Counted from the first letter of the stretch, positions 18,347 through 28,780 are shown. The stretch: 63,262 nucleotides of DNA from Acetobacter pomorum (GCF_002738225.1 NZ_PEBQ01000141.1:1-63262); one strand, 5' to 3'. Notes: generated by a model not told the origin, from the sequence alone. Program-made: numbers and translations.

Positions 18347-19903
18347 ATGAACGCAACAGCCAGACGCCACTGGAATGGCGTGCTGATGAGCACGCTAGAG
18401 GCCGCAGCAGACCCGGACGCTCCCCTTCGCTCCGTTACGCTGCCCGCAGAATGGGATACAGATGCCGCAACGGCATTGGCCCAGCTTGTACCAGGAGATG
18501 AAGCGCTGGATTTGCCCAGCCTTGCCTCCCGCTGGATTGATGCGCTGGCACCAGATGATGCCACGGCACGTTCCCTGGTATGGATGCTGCTCACGCGGCA
18601 GGCCGCGCCAACGGAGGCTGTATGGCACTGCCGTTTTGATCGGCCACCGGGCTTTATAGTTAATCTGGCAGCCTTTGTTTCCCCCGGTGAAGGGTTTGCC
18701 GCGCGCACATTTGTTGCAGCACTGCGGCTGATCTGCTCCGTATTGCGCCATGCTGCCAGCACACTGGCCAACCAGCGCAATGGTGAACTGCCGCTACCAG
18801 ATCTGTTTGCGTCAGAACAGGCACAAGCCACACCTGCCGCGCCAGCTGAGGAACAGGCAGCCACCCCACTGGCAGGCGATATTCTGCTGACCAATCTGGA
18901 TGCCTGCCTTGCTGGCGTGGGATTGGATTACGATAGTGAGGATGGACGCGCCGCCGCATGCGCCATTGCCGCATTGGCCACCCTGACCGCCCATGCAGGC
19001 CGGGGGCCGGAATCTCTCCCGCTGCCACCTGTACGCACCGTCCTGCCTGGCTTGGGGGAAACCTTGCGCGCTGTGTGGAACGAAGCTGCGGTAGAAACAG
19101 AAACGCCTCTGGCACCTGTGGAAACAGGATTTTCCTGCTCTAACCCAATAGACGGGCTTTTGGGTGTAGAAGCCTGCGGGCTGGCCCCGGCTTTTTCCAT
19201 GTTACGGCCCGATGGCAAGCTTTCCAGAAGCGCCTTACTGCGGCTGGAAGCCCGTGGTTTTACAGTTGAAACAGCCTTAGCCGCCGCGCTGGCAGGTGAA
19301 ACTGTGCTCCCCCAGCCCGGCCCCAATGCACACCTGGCCATGTATCGGGCCTTAACCGGGTTTGTAGACCGCATGCCCGCACGGCCAGACGTGCAGAACC
19401 AGCCCATCCGTAACAAGCTGGAACGCGGCGTGCGCCGCACCCTACCCCCGCGGCATGGTGGCTTTACCCAAAAAACCACTATTGGCGGGCATCGCCTGTT
19501 CCTGCGCACCGGGGAATATGAAGATGGCACGCTGGGTGAACTGGCTCTTACCCCCACGCGGGAAAGCAGCATGGTGCGCGGGCTGATGGAAAGTCTGGGA
19601 GAAGCCGTAAGCATTGGCCTGCAATACGGTGCCCCGCTGGAAGCCTTTGTGGAAAACTTTGCCTATACCTGCTTTGGCCCGGCCGGCACGGTGGAAGGAG
19701 ACCCGGTTGCCTCCTACGCCACATCCATGCTGGACTACGCCTTCCGGGCTTTATCTGACACGTATCTGGGTATTCGGCTGCCAGATGGCCCACACCAGGA
19801 TACGCAATCTGACCCAGATCCACTTCTGCCGCTTGATCTGCCAGAAGCCGATGATACGCCGCCCACTGGGCGCAAACGCCGTAATCTGCGGCTTGTCTGC
19901 TAA
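18347..19903 (+). CDS. Orphan protein with a TSCPD-like domain resembling the NrdJ C-terminus
   Basis: 518 aa. Residues about 350-495 (KLERGVRRTLPPRHGGFTQK, IGGHRLFLRTGEYEDGTLGE, SIGLQYGAPLEAFVENFAYT, ATSMLDYAFRALSDTYLG) closely follow the C-terminal region of adenosylcobalamin-dependent ribonucleotide reductase NrdJ. The catalytic barrel of NrdJ is absent. The N-terminal 340 residues are Ala/Leu/Pro-rich and helical; I do not recognise them. Known as TSCPD-containing proteins in some alphaproteobacteria. It may assist or regulate ribonucleotide reductase, but that is inference. Start ATG 18347; an ATG at 18386 is possible. Confidence 0.75.
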   Translation: MNATARRHWNGVLMSTLEAAADPDAPLRSVTLPAEWDTDAATALAQLVPGDEALDLPSLASRWIDALAPDDATARSLVWMLLTRQAAPTEAVWHCRFDRPPGFIVNLAAFVSPGEGFAARTFVAALRLICSVLRHAASTLANQRNGELPLPDLFASEQAQATPAAPAEEQAATPLAGDILLTNLDACLAGVGLDYDSEDGRAAACAIAALATLTAHAGRGPESLPLPPVRTVLPGLGETLRAVWNEAAVETETPLAPVETGFSCSNPIDGLLGVEACGLAPAFSMLRPDGKLSRSALLRLEARGFTVETALAAALAGETVLPQPGPNAHLAMYRALTGFVDRMPARPDVQNQPIRNKLERGVRRTLPPRHGGFTQKTTIGGHRLFLRTGEYEDGTLGELALTPTRESSMVRGLMESLGEAVSIGLQYGAPLEAFVENFAYTCFGPAGTVEGDPVASYATSMLDYAFRALSDTYLGIRLPDGPHQDTQSDPDPLLPLDLPEADDTPPTGRKRRNLRLVC

Positions 19904-19982
19904 CGGCATAGGGTCCATTCTGCTGGGCAAAGGGCAGATTTCTGTGTCCTGCCCAGCTTTTTAACACAAGGAATACAGCGTG

Positions 19983-20444
19983 ATGAGCACTCCTGAATCC
20001 CGCCTGGCTGAACTTGGTATCGAACTTCCAACCCCGGCTGCACCGGTTGCCAACTATGTGGCCTGTGTACAAACGGGATCTTTGTTGGTGGTTTCTGGCC
20101 AGTTGCCACTTAAAGATGGCAAGCTGTTTGCAACCGGCAAACTGGGGGATGCTGTTTCTGTTGAAACAGCAGTTGAAGCTGCGCGTTACTGCATGATCAA
20201 CATTATTGCACAGGTGCGCGCCGCTGTGGGTGATCTCTCCCGCGTAAAGCGCGTGGTGCGTCTGGGTGGCTTTATTGCCTGCACGCCAGACTTTACCGCG
20301 CACGCAGCCGCCATGAACGGCGCATCTGATCTGGCTGTTGCTGTCTTTGGTGATGCCGGGCGCCATGCACGCTCCACCGTTGGCGTACCTTCCCTGCCGC
20401 TGAACGCCCCGATTGAAGTGGAAGGGCTGTTCGAAATCGGCTGA
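19983..20444 (+). CDS. RidA family protein (YjgF/UK114)
   Basis: 153 aa. Fits the COG0251 branch of slightly larger Rid proteins (PAAPVANYVACVQTGSLLVV, GQLPLKDGKL, VKRVVRLGGFIACTPDF). RidA proper deaminates reactive 2-aminoacrylate; members of this longer branch may not. ATG at 19983 is preferred over the abutting GTG at 19980. The next gene begins 19 bases after its stop, so they are probably co-transcribed. Confidence 0.88.
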   Translation: MSTPESRLAELGIELPTPAAPVANYVACVQTGSLLVVSGQLPLKDGKLFATGKLGDAVSVETAVEAARYCMINIIAQVRAAVGDLSRVKRVVRLGGFIACTPDFTAHAAAMNGASDLAVAVFGDAGRHARSTVGVPSLPLNAPIEVEGLFEIG

Positions 20445-20463
20445 ACCTGCAGGACAAACAGAC

Positions 20464-21612
20464 ATGGCTGAATGGTCCGTATCTCTGCACAACAGTATCC
20501 ACGCCATTCCGGCAACGGAGTGGGATGCCTGTGCGGGGGCGGACAACCCATTTATCAGCCATGCCTTTCTTTCTGCCTTGGAAGATAGCGGTTCCGTACG
20601 CCAAGAAACAGGCTGGCTGCCTCAGCATGTCGGCCTGCATGGGCCAGATGGACAACTGGCCGCCACCTGCCCCGCCTATATCAAAGGCCATTCATGGGGC
20701 GAGTATGTGTTCGACCAAGGATGGGCACGTGCCTTTGAAGCCGCTGGCGGACGCTATTATCCCAAATTGCAAATTGCCGTTCCCTTTACCCCGGCACCCG
20801 GCCCACGCCTTTTAACGCGGCCAGATGCACCGGCAGAAACCCAAGCGGTTATGGCAGACGCCCTGCGCCAGATCTGCCATGATACGGGACTTTCCTCCGC
20901 CCATGTAACATTCTGCACTGAGCAGGAAAGTAATATTCTGACTGAACGAGGATGGCTCCCGCGCTTAGGTTTACAGTATCACTGGCACAATCAGAATTAC
21001 GCCTGTTTTGATGATTTTCTGGAAACACTTTCATCCCGCAAACGCAAAACCATCCGGCGCGAGCGGCGTGATGCCAATGCTGCAGGGCTGAGCTTTCATA
21101 CCCTCCGTGGATCAGAAATTACGCCTGAGGACTGGCAGGCCTTTTACACATTTTACCAAAACACAATTGATAAAAAATGGGGCAATGCTTACCTGACGCC
21201 CGCTTTCTTCCCGCTACTTTCTGAACGCCTGCAAGACCGTGTTGTGCTGATGATCGCACGGCATGAGGGCATACCCGTTGCCGCAGCCCTGAACCTTTTG
21301 GGGCACGATACATTATATGGTCGCAACTGGGGCTGCGTTGGCAACTGGCCATTCCTGCATTTTGAACTGTGTTATTATCGCGCCATAGATTTTGCCATTG
21401 CCCATGGCCTCAAACGGGTAGAAGCCGGCGCTCAGGGTGAACATAAAATTCAACGTGGTTATCTGCCCGCCCTCACACACTCTGCCCACTGGCTGGAAAA
21501 CCCTTCTCTACGCAATGGGGTAGAAGCTTTTCTGCAAGCCGAACGCCCCGCCATATTGGCAGAAGCCGAGGCACTTACCGCCCTTTCTCCCTACCGGCAG
21601 AGCGCAACATGA
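20464..21612 (+). CDS. GNAT-fold protein of the COG3146/DUF482 family
   Basis: 382 aa. Typical family landmarks: FISHAFLSALEDSGSV near the N-terminus, RKRKTIRRERRDA in the middle, and the C-terminal VEAGAQGEHKIQRGYLP motif. The fold is two tandem acetyltransferase-like halves as in FemAB proteins; the biochemical role is undetermined, though the family was once linked to peptidoglycan. ATG 20464 is chosen because upstream codons overlap ridA. Confidence 0.85.
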   Translation: MAEWSVSLHNSIHAIPATEWDACAGADNPFISHAFLSALEDSGSVRQETGWLPQHVGLHGPDGQLAATCPAYIKGHSWGEYVFDQGWARAFEAAGGRYYPKLQIAVPFTPAPGPRLLTRPDAPAETQAVMADALRQICHDTGLSSAHVTFCTEQESNILTERGWLPRLGLQYHWHNQNYACFDDFLETLSSRKRKTIRRERRDANAAGLSFHTLRGSEITPEDWQAFYTFYQNTIDKKWGNAYLTPAFFPLLSERLQDRVVLMIARHEGIPVAAALNLLGHDTLYGRNWGCVGNWPFLHFELCYYRAIDFAIAHGLKRVEAGAQGEHKIQRGYLPALTHSAHWLENPSLRNGVEAFLQAERPAILAEAEALTALSPYRQSAT

Positions 21613-21730
21613 CCTGAAATTTCCCGCACATATCAGGCTTATGCTGGGGAAAGCGTTGTCGTTTAGCGTTTTTTTGCGTATGCCCCGGCTAGAAACTCCA
21701 CACGCTTCTGCATGATCAACTGGCAGCTCC

Positions 21731-22645
21731 ATGACCAACGCATCTTCCTCCTCCCTTCCCTCCGATCATCAGGCTTCCCTGATTGATGGCAAAGGCTTTG
21801 CCGCCAAAATGCGCCAGCATATCCGTGAGGATGTTCTGGCGTTTCACGAGAAACATGGTGTAACCCCCGGTCTGGCTGTTATTCTTGTTGGGAATGATCC
21901 TGCCAGCGAAGTGTATGTACGCAACAAGGCTGTGCAGACCCATCATGCGGGCATGCGCTCCTTCATGCACATGCTGCCCGAAAACACATCGGAAGCCGAA
22001 CTTCTGGCGCTGATAGACCGCCTGAACAAAGACCCCGAAATTCATGGTATTCTGGTGCAGCTTCCGCTACCAAACGGGCTGGATGGCCGCCGTGTCACCA
22101 ACGCCATTCTACCTGAAAAGGATGTGGATGGCCTGGGCGAGATCAATGCGGGGCGTCTGGCTGTTGGGCTGCCCTCTCTTATTCCCTGCACACCGTTGGG
22201 CTGCCTACTGCTGCTGCGTGACCAGTTGGGCGATATGAAAGGCCAGCACGCCGTGGTTATCGGGGCCTCTAACCTGGTGGGCAAGCCCATGGCTTTGCTA
22301 TTGCTGGCAGAGGGCTGCACGGTTTCTATCGCGCATATTCACACGCGTGATACAGCCGCACTGGCGCGCGAAGCCGATATTCTGGTAGTGGCCACCGGCT
22401 GCCGTGAACTGGTGCGGGGAGACTGGATTAAGCCCGGCGCTACCGTGATTGACGTAGGTATCACCCGTATCAAAACCGATGATGGCAAAACCCGTCTTGT
22501 AGGGGATGTGGCATTTAATGAAGCGGTCAAGGTGGCAGGGCGCATTACGCCTGTTCCGGGTGGCGTTGGCCCCATGACCATTGCCTGTCTGCTGAAAAAT
22601 ACGCTAACCGCTGCCAAATTGCAGCTTGAGGGGAGCGCGGAATGA
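21731..22645 (+). CDS. folD: Bifunctional methylene-THF dehydrogenase/cyclohydrolase
   Basis: 304 aa. Interconverts 5,10-methylene-THF, methenyl-THF and 10-formyl-THF. Seen: [17 protein letters not shown] with the catalytic Lys, [22 protein letters not shown], the NADP-binding [17 protein letters not shown], and the closing [15 protein letters not shown]. Length suits the family plus a short N-terminal addition. The stop overlaps the next gene by ATGA, coupling it to a methylene-THF reductase-like protein. Confidence 0.96.
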   Translation: MTNASSSSLPSDHQASLIDGKGFAAKMRQHIREDVLAFHEKHGVTPGLAVILVGNDPASEVYVRNKAVQTHHAGMRSFMHMLPENTSEAELLALIDRLNKDPEIHGILVQLPLPNGLDGRRVTNAILPEKDVDGLGEINAGRLAVGLPSLIPCTPLGCLLLLRDQLGDMKGQHAVVIGASNLVGKPMALLLLAEGCTVSIAHIHTRDTAALAREADILVVATGCRELVRGDWIKPGATVIDVGITRIKTDDGKTRLVGDVAFNEAVKVAGRITPVPGGVGPMTIACLLKNTLTAAKLQLEGSAE

Positions 22646-23391
22646 GCCTTTCACGCCTTTCGGTTGAGTTGATCCCGCGTTCTGCTGAGGCCTTGGCCGC
22701 AGATGTGGCTACAGTTAAAGCCACCTTCCCGGTTGCAGATACGCTGAATATTCCTGATCTGATGCGCTTTCCCCTACGCAGTTGGGATGCCGCAGCCCTT
22801 GTGCACCCTCAGTTTGGCAACGTTATCCCGCATATTCGGGCCATAGATATTGCGCCAAACGCGCCGTTGCCCGGTGTAGATCAACCTGGGCTGGAAGAAA
22901 TTCTGGTGGTGCATGGTGACCCACCGGCAGACCTGAGCCACCGCACTTACCCCAACAGCACGGAAAGCATTATCCGCCGCTACCGGCAGGAAGCACCACA
23001 TCTGAAAGTGTATGCGGCGTTCGACCCGTATCGTCGCGCCCCATGGAAAGAGCTGGAAGATGTGGCCCGCAAGAAAGAAGCCGGAGCCATTGGCTTTTTC
23101 ACGCAGCCTGTATTTGACATGAAGCTGTTTGACCTGTGCCGCGAATGGTTGCAGAACGAATGTGTATTCTGGGGCCTTTCCCCCGTTATTGGCCCCAAAT
23201 CCCGCTCTTATTGGGAAACAACAAACCACGTTGTTTTCCCGCATGATTTCTCCCCCACGCTGGAAGCCAATATCCAGTTTGCGCAAACGGTGCTGAAGGA
23301 ACTGGCGCAGGAAAAAGGGAAGGCTTACCTTATGCCAGTGCGCATCAAGCTGGAGCATTACCTTCCTGCGTTACGGGATGCTGTGGCATAA
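22642..23391 (+). CDS. Short methylenetetrahydrofolate reductase-like protein
   Basis: 249 aa, shorter than MetF (about 295). The barrel pattern is present: [11 protein letters not shown] for the MetF-type VEFFPP opening, VVHGDPP, then [12 protein letters not shown], which is the flavin/folate-contacting F-x-T-Q stretch of MetF. The middle of the barrel appears abbreviated and the folate-binding Asp-rich loop is not obvious. Coupling to folD by a 4-base overlap supports a folate one-carbon role. Whether it reduces methylene-THF or binds another substrate is uncertain. Confidence 0.75.
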   Translation: MSLSRLSVELIPRSAEALAADVATVKATFPVADTLNIPDLMRFPLRSWDAAALVHPQFGNVIPHIRAIDIAPNAPLPGVDQPGLEEILVVHGDPPADLSHRTYPNSTESIIRRYRQEAPHLKVYAAFDPYRRAPWKELEDVARKKEAGAIGFFTQPVFDMKLFDLCREWLQNECVFWGLSPVIGPKSRSYWETTNHVVFPHDFSPTLEANIQFAQTVLKELAQEKGKAYLMPVRIKLEHYLPALRDAVA

Positions 23392-23450
23392 AAACCGTGC
23401 ATTCCTGCGGTATCTTTTCCTCCCACCAGATTATTTCATAGGACCAGCCC

Positions 23451-25553
23451 ATGCCATTCTACCTTCTCTCCTGGCATGGCGCATTGGTGGGTTATACGGG
23501 CTTACGCCTCCATCCAGTTTCCTTTGCGCAAGCGTTTATGCGTGGCACAACACCAGCCACGCTGGATGAGCAATCTACGGCATTAAGCCCCGGTGAGGCA
23601 TTTACCACAGCAGAGCCCATAGAAAACTTTGCAAACCGTCCGCTTGTTTCTGTGCGGGCGGGCAAAGGCTATCTTTCCAGCCGGGAGCAGACTTTGTTTG
23701 ACGTGGCGCCACTTTGCGCCACGTGGGAGCATTTTCTGCTTTTGTCCCCAGAACTGCTTTCCATCCTGCGCGATCTGACAGAGCAGGAATGGTACTGTAA
23801 GGCCCGTTTTGTCGGCCGTGCCACGTGTGCAGAACATCATGTGCATTTGGGTGGGCATAAATGGCCCGCAGAACAGCTACAGGCGGAACGCAAGGGAGAT
23901 ACCATAACACTCTGGACAGATGCGACACCGGAAAAAGTCACGTTTACAGCCTGCCCTTCTCGTGTGCTTTCCGGGTTGGTGGAAGATCTGTTGCATCTTT
24001 TGCAAACCAAAACTTTGCGCCCTACCACAACACCATGGGCCACGCTGGAAGATCTGCGCGAACAGCTTTTACGCCTGAGTGTCACCCCGCGGGATACAAA
24101 CACCTGCATACATCTGGCGCGCCTTTGCGCTCTTTTCGGGCAGTGGGAATTAGCTGATGGCTTTTTAACAATTGCCCGCCAGCATGATACGCGCTCTGAA
24201 CTTCAGTGGATGGCTGCAGTTCTGGCCCTGCGCACCAAAAATAACGATACTGCCGCCAAGCTGATGGAACAGGCCCTGACCTCCCGCTATCCTGATCGGG
24301 ATCTAGGCCCGCTGCTGGCGCCGTTAGTGACACGGCAACAGAATGGTGAAAATGCTCTGTTACTGGTGCCTGCAGCCCTCTCCAGCATCGGCCTTCCTGC
24401 CTTTGAAACGCCATTTGACATGCTGCTCATGCCCATGCGTCTTGCAGCCAAGAATGGGCCGGATATTCGGCGTGTATATAGCCGTCTGTTTGAACAGGCT
24501 TTTCAGAAACTGGACATAGAAAACCGCCTGCGCCTGCTGACTGCCGAAGCCCGGCTGAATGGCCTGAGCTGGTGGGAAGAACTGGGGCTGGGGCATACAA
24601 GCTGGCTGGCTGGCCTACAGGCTGAAGCAGATACGCATTATGCCATTGCCCGCAAACTGGCTGTGCAGGATAACATGACCCCCGCACAGTATGATCAGGG
24701 CGTGTTTTCGTGGCTCAGCATGCACGAATGTGGGCGCTTGGCCAGCCGGGCCATACCAGACGTGACCGGTGTGGCAAACTGGCAATGGCACTTCAGCATG
24801 CCAGAAGAACAGCCGGGCACGTGCCTGTCCTTTGCCTGCACGGAAAAACATTTTGATGTGGTGCCGGGGCTTGTGCTTTCACTTATTCATGCCTGCCGGG
24901 AAGATCGGTCTGCGGGCAAAATCCAGCTCTGCCTTGGCGTTGCACATCCAACAGTGGACCAACTGACTTTTCTTTCCACCGTTTCTGAATGGTTGGAAAA
25001 ACATTCCACAACATTACGGCTCAGTTTCGGGCATGGAGAAACCAGATCAGACGCCACCATGCTGGAGCCTGCCCTACGCTATCTGATTCTGCCTGATATT
25101 GCCGCCCAATTCAGAACGCCTGTTTTGATAGGAGATTGTGCAGGGTATTTTCCGGCCAATTTTATCAGCCTGCTACGGGACATGAAGGCCCATGCAACAT
25201 ATGGCTTTGACCTGACCCAATTTGATGACAACGGCCAGCAGCAATATGGCACGCCATGGAGCATGAACACAGATCTGGCCTATTTTGGCGAGGCCGAGCT
25301 TGTGCCAGCCATTGCTGCGTTTATGAGCGATTATCTAAATACGGTTTGCGCGCCCAGCAATCCGTACCATACGGATATGGACCGCTGCACATTGGCACAG
25401 ATGTTCCGCCGGTTTGTGGCCTCTCGCTGGGCACAGCTTTCCATCCGCTTCCTCAACGATGGACCACCCATGCTGGTTATCCCACACCATGACCAGGCAG
25501 GGCTTGTAACGCCAGAAAATGTGTTAAACGACCTTAAGGCGCATATACGTTAA
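23451..25553 (+). CDS. Large protein of unknown function (700 aa)
   Basis: No signal peptide or membrane segments. Three regions can be seen: an N-terminal 180 residues with no recognised motif; a helical middle (about 190-440) with repeated helix pairs that could be TPR-like (ARLCALFGQWELADGFLTIA); and a C-terminal 220 residues beginning CLSFACTEKHFDVVPGLVLS whose alternating strand/helix pattern and later stretch RTPVLIGDCAGYFPANF recall a GT-A-type nucleotide-diphospho-sugar fold. There is no clear D-x-D. It is the last gene of a plus-strand run and is followed by a hairpin. Function not assigned. Confidence 0.55.
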   Translation: MPFYLLSWHGALVGYTGLRLHPVSFAQAFMRGTTPATLDEQSTALSPGEAFTTAEPIENFANRPLVSVRAGKGYLSSREQTLFDVAPLCATWEHFLLLSPELLSILRDLTEQEWYCKARFVGRATCAEHHVHLGGHKWPAEQLQAERKGDTITLWTDATPEKVTFTACPSRVLSGLVEDLLHLLQTKTLRPTTTPWATLEDLREQLLRLSVTPRDTNTCIHLARLCALFGQWELADGFLTIARQHDTRSELQWMAAVLALRTKNNDTAAKLMEQALTSRYPDRDLGPLLAPLVTRQQNGENALLLVPAALSSIGLPAFETPFDMLLMPMRLAAKNGPDIRRVYSRLFEQAFQKLDIENRLRLLTAEARLNGLSWWEELGLGHTSWLAGLQAEADTHYAIARKLAVQDNMTPAQYDQGVFSWLSMHECGRLASRAIPDVTGVANWQWHFSMPEEQPGTCLSFACTEKHFDVVPGLVLSLIHACREDRSAGKIQLCLGVAHPTVDQLTFLSTVSEWLEKHSTTLRLSFGHGETRSDATMLEPALRYLILPDIAAQFRTPVLIGDCAGYFPANFISLLRDMKAHATYGFDLTQFDDNGQQQYGTPWSMNTDLAYFGEAELVPAIAAFMSDYLNTVCAPSNPYHTDMDRCTLAQMFRRFVASRWAQLSIRFLNDGPPMLVIPHHDQAGLVTPENVLNDLKAHIR

Positions 25554-25566
25554 ACGCTGTTTGCAC

Positions 25567-25600
25567 ATTCCCCTGAACTCGCATGTCAGCTCAGGGGAAT
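25567..25600 (+). terminator. Probable terminator between convergent genes
   Basis: A perfect 10-base stem rich in C/G (25567-25576 with 25591-25600, loop 14) follows the 700-aa gene by 14 bases. Downstream on the plus strand comes AAGTGATTATTTTT. It sits between convergent genes and may act on both. Confidence 0.65.
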
Positions 25601-25606
25601 AAGTGA

Positions 25607-26104
25607 TTATTTTTGAGAACCACTGCCATACAGAGCTGTCAGACTGGCAGAAGCCAACTTGTGATGGTTCACCATAAAACCCACCAAGGCTGGACTGGAA
25701 TCTTCTTTCACATCCAAGGTCGGCACATCCAGCGCATAAACCGTAAAGATATAACGGTGCACGCGGCCTGGCGGAGGGGCGGCGCCCCCATAACCGGGCA
25801 CACCAAAATCTGTCCGCACCTGCAAGGCACCTTTTGGCAACTTATCCCCAGCAGACCCCGCACCCGTGGGCAATGCAGTAACAGTGGCAGGAATATTAAC
25901 CACCACCCAATGCCACCAACCGCTCCCGGTGGGGGCATCTGGGTCATACACTGTCACCACAAAACTTTTGGTGCCTGCGGGAGCGTCTTTCCACTCCAGC
26001 TCGGGAGAAAGGTTTTTCCCGTGCTGGCCCATGCCGTTATAAACCTGCTCTTGCGGCAGTGTATCTCCGTTTACAAAAGCGGGGCTTGTAAGAACAAATG
26101 CCAT
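25607..26104 (-). CDS. YbhB/YbcL family PEBP-like protein
   Basis: 165 aa phosphatidylethanolamine-binding-protein fold. Family motifs: NLSPELEWKDAPAGTKSF, VTVYDPDAPTGSGWWHWVV with the D-P-D-A-P anion-binding loop, and PGYGGAAPPPGRVHRYIFTVYALD. No signal peptide, so cytoplasmic like YbhB. Physiological ligand unknown in bacteria. The small gene at 26124 lies 19 bases upstream on the same strand. Confidence 0.92.
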   Translation of the reverse strand: MAFVLTSPAFVNGDTLPQEQVYNGMGQHGKNLSPELEWKDAPAGTKSFVVTVYDPDAPTGSGWWHWVVVNIPATVTALPTGAGSAGDKLPKGALQVRTDFGVPGYGGAAPPPGRVHRYIFTVYALDVPTLDVKEDSSPALVGFMVNHHKLASASLTALYGSGSQK

Positions 26105-26123
26105 AAAAGTGGCTCCCGTACTG

Positions 26124-26336
26124 TTACCAGTTGCGGCTGATCAGCCAGAATTCTTCTGATGTCAGCGTAACGCCAGCTTTGGATTCGGCTGCGGCTTTTG
26201 CCAGCGCTTCAATCCGTTCAATCATAATAACCTTACGCTGGTGGGCTTCTGTGGTTTCATCTGTTGTTTTCAACACGCCCAAAGAAACTTCAGCAGCCTT
26301 GGCAACACGTGCGGCATCCAAAAGAGCGTAAGACAT
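26124..26336 (-). CDS. Small helical protein of unknown function (70 aa)
   Basis: Mostly Ala/Lys/Glu helix (AARVAKAAEVSLGVLK, IERIEALAKAAAESKAGV) with a conserved-looking end LTSEEFWLISRNW. Good Shine-Dalgarno (AAAGGATG) before ATG 26336. Short spacing to the YbhB gene suggests an operon. No family recognised. Confidence 0.55.
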   Translation of the reverse strand: MSYALLDAARVAKAAEVSLGVLKTTDETTEAHQRKVIMIERIEALAKAAAESKAGVTLTSEEFWLISRNW

Positions 26337-26506
26337 AAATCGTCATCCTTTAAAATATATATGCACCGGAATACCCTCCGGCGTTTCTAAAAAAAGAATC
26401 TGGCCCCTGCATGCCCTCTCTTCAACCCCTACAGGTTGCATGCTATCCGCAGAACTGCGCCTTTGCCTCTGGCCTTGGCCCAGCCGATTGCGTAAACGGT
26501 GCCATC

Positions 26507-27589
26507 ATGAGCAGCAACCGCACCGAAGATTTTGATTTTCATCTTCCAGAAAGCCTGATTGCGCAGGAACCCGCCCGCCCGCGCGAGGCCGCACGCCTTT
26601 TGGATGCCACACAGCCTGGCATGTTTGCTGATCGGCGTATCCGTGATCTGCCTGCACTTTTAAAGCGGGGTGATTTGCTGGTTGCAAATAACACAGCCGT
26701 TATTCGCGCCCAGCTGCATGGCCTGCGCGGAGAAGCCAGAATTGGCATTACGCTGGACCAGATTCAGCCAGATGGCAGTTGGCATGTTCTGGTGCGCAAT
26801 GCACGTCGGCTTAAGGTTGGTGATATTATTATGTTCCCCAACGTGCAGGACACAGCCCGCGTGCTGGCACTGGAACCCGGTGGTGGCGCTGTGCTCCGCT
26901 TTAGTGCGGAAGGAGATGCCTTTGATACGTTCCTGCAAAAAGCGGGAGCACTGGCGTTGCCCCCTTATATTCACCGCCCTGAAGGCCCGACTGCGCAGGA
27001 TACCAGCGATTACGCCACTATTTTTGAGCGTAACAAAGGGGCTGTAGCCGCCCCAACAGCCGGGCTGCACTTCACCCCCGCCTTGCTGAAAGCCATAGAG
27101 GCCACGGGAGCCCAGCGCTGTACACTTACCTTGCATGTGGGCGCTGGCACCTTTTTGCCCGTGCGGGAAGCTGAAATTTCTGACCACAAAATGCATTCAG
27201 AACGCGGGATTATCACCTCGGAAACAGCAGAGCGTATTAACGCCACCCGTAAGGCTGGCGGACGTATTATTGCCATTGGCACAACCAGCCTGCGCCTGCT
27301 GGAAACCGCAACAGATGAAAACGGCATTGTGCATCCGTTTGATGGCACAACCTCCATTTTCATTCGGCCGGGCTATCAATTCCGGGCTGTGGATGTGCTC
27401 CTCACCAATTTCCATCTTCCGCGCTCTACATTGTTTATGTTGGTTTCCGCCTTTGCTGGCGTAGAACGCGCTCGGCAGATTTATGCCCATGCCGTTGCCA
27501 GTGGCTACCGCTTTTATTCCTACGGCGATGCCTGCCTGCTGCGCTGCGCCCATTCCATTCATGCCCACCACCTCGGAACAGTAGAATGA
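26507..27589 (+). CDS. queA: tRNA preQ1(34) S-adenosylmethionine ribosyltransferase-isomerase
   Basis: 360 aa. Transfers and rearranges the ribosyl part of SAM onto preQ1 in tRNA to give epoxyqueuosine. Family landmarks: [89 protein letters not shown] at 26507 gives the usual N-terminus; the frame is open to 26411, but that extension is not family-like. Stop overlaps tgt by ATGA. Confidence 0.97.
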   Translation: MSSNRTEDFDFHLPESLIAQEPARPREAARLLDATQPGMFADRRIRDLPALLKRGDLLVANNTAVIRAQLHGLRGEARIGITLDQIQPDGSWHVLVRNARRLKVGDIIMFPNVQDTARVLALEPGGGAVLRFSAEGDAFDTFLQKAGALALPPYIHRPEGPTAQDTSDYATIFERNKGAVAAPTAGLHFTPALLKAIEATGAQRCTLTLHVGAGTFLPVREAEISDHKMHSERGIITSETAERINATRKAGGRIIAIGTTSLRLLETATDENGIVHPFDGTTSIFIRPGYQFRAVDVLLTNFHLPRSTLFMLVSAFAGVERARQIYAHAVASGYRFYSYGDACLLRCAHSIHAHHLGTVE

Positions 27590-28746
27590 CCCGCTTTAAC
27601 TGGACGTGTGAAAGCACAGATGGCGCTGCACGCGCCGGTATGCTGCACACAGCCCACGGCCCTGTGGCCACCCCCACCTTTATGCCGGTTGGCACAGTTG
27701 GCACGGTAAAAGCCATGACCATGGATGCCGTGCGCTCCACCGGTGCGGGCATTGTTCTGGGCAACACCTATCACCTCATGCTGCGTCCGGGGGCGGAACG
27801 CATACGTGCCTTGGGTGGCCTACATAAGTTCATGGATTGGCCCGGCCCGATTCTGACAGATTCCGGGGGCTTTCAAGTTATGTCCCTTGGGGCACTCAGG
27901 CGGCTGGATCAGGACGGCGTGACCTTCCGCTCCCATATTGATGGGTCCGAACATCGGCTCACGCCAGAAAGTTCAACAGACATTCAGCACGCGCTAGATG
28001 CCACCATCACCATGTGTTTTGATGAATGCCCGGCCCTGCCTGCACCGCCGGAAGCCATTGCGGCTTCCATGCGGCTTTCCATGCGCTGGGCTGCGCGCTC
28101 CCGTCAGGCTTATGTGCAGCGCGAAGGGTATGGTCAGTTCGGTATTGTGCAAGGCGGCACGGAACCCGAACTGCGTGCAGAAAGCGTAAAAGCACTAACG
28201 GATATCGGGTTTGAAGGCTACGCCATTGGTGGCCTGGCAGTTGGCGAAGGGCAGGAACTGATGTTCGCCACGCTGGACACCACAACACCCATTATGCCGC
28301 AGGACAAGCCGCGCTACCTTATGGGGGTAGGCACACCGGATGATCTGCTGGGCAGCGTGCAACGCGGTGTGGATATGTTTGACTGCGTGATGCCCACACG
28401 CGCAGGCCGCACCGCCCGCGCCTATACCGAGCGCGGTACACTAAACCTGCGCAACGCGCGCCATGCCACCGATGCACGCCCCATTTCTCCATACTGTGAC
28501 TGTCTGGCATGTTCACGCCATAGCCGCGCCTATCTGCATCATTTGTTCCGCGCCAATGAAATTCTCGGCCCCATGCTGCTCACATGGCATAACATTGCCT
28601 ACTACCAGCGCCTGATGCGCCAGATCCGGCAGGCAATTGTGGAAAAACGGCTGGATGCATTGGCCACCACGTTACGTGCAGAATGGGCCGCCGAAGACTG
28701 GACAGAAGATGAAATGCCCCAACCCAGCCTGCCGCCTGTTCCCTGA
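27586..28746 (+). CDS. tgt: tRNA-guanine transglycosylase
   Basis: 386 aa. Exchanges guanine 34 for preQ1 in GUN-anticodon tRNAs. The general acid/base Asp is in [13 protein letters not shown], the nucleophile Asp in [14 protein letters not shown], and the zinc site in C-D-C-L-A-C followed by HLF. Middle gene of queA-tgt-queG, translationally coupled to queA. The tRNA-Asp(GUC) in this window is one natural substrate. Confidence 0.97.
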   Translation: MTRFNWTCESTDGAARAGMLHTAHGPVATPTFMPVGTVGTVKAMTMDAVRSTGAGIVLGNTYHLMLRPGAERIRALGGLHKFMDWPGPILTDSGGFQVMSLGALRRLDQDGVTFRSHIDGSEHRLTPESSTDIQHALDATITMCFDECPALPAPPEAIAASMRLSMRWAARSRQAYVQREGYGQFGIVQGGTEPELRAESVKALTDIGFEGYAIGGLAVGEGQELMFATLDTTTPIMPQDKPRYLMGVGTPDDLLGSVQRGVDMFDCVMPTRAGRTARAYTERGTLNLRNARHATDARPISPYCDCLACSRHSRAYLHHLFRANEILGPMLLTWHNIAYYQRLMRQIRQAIVEKRLDALATTLRAEWAAEDWTEDEMPQPSLPPVP

Positions 28747-28780
28747 GCAAGCGCCTTCAACCGCAACTCTTTAGAAGTTC

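Noticed and set aside
19548..20546. 332-codon minus-strand frame
   Set aside because: Antisense to the TSCPD-like gene and ridA; Cys/His-rich shadow with no motif.
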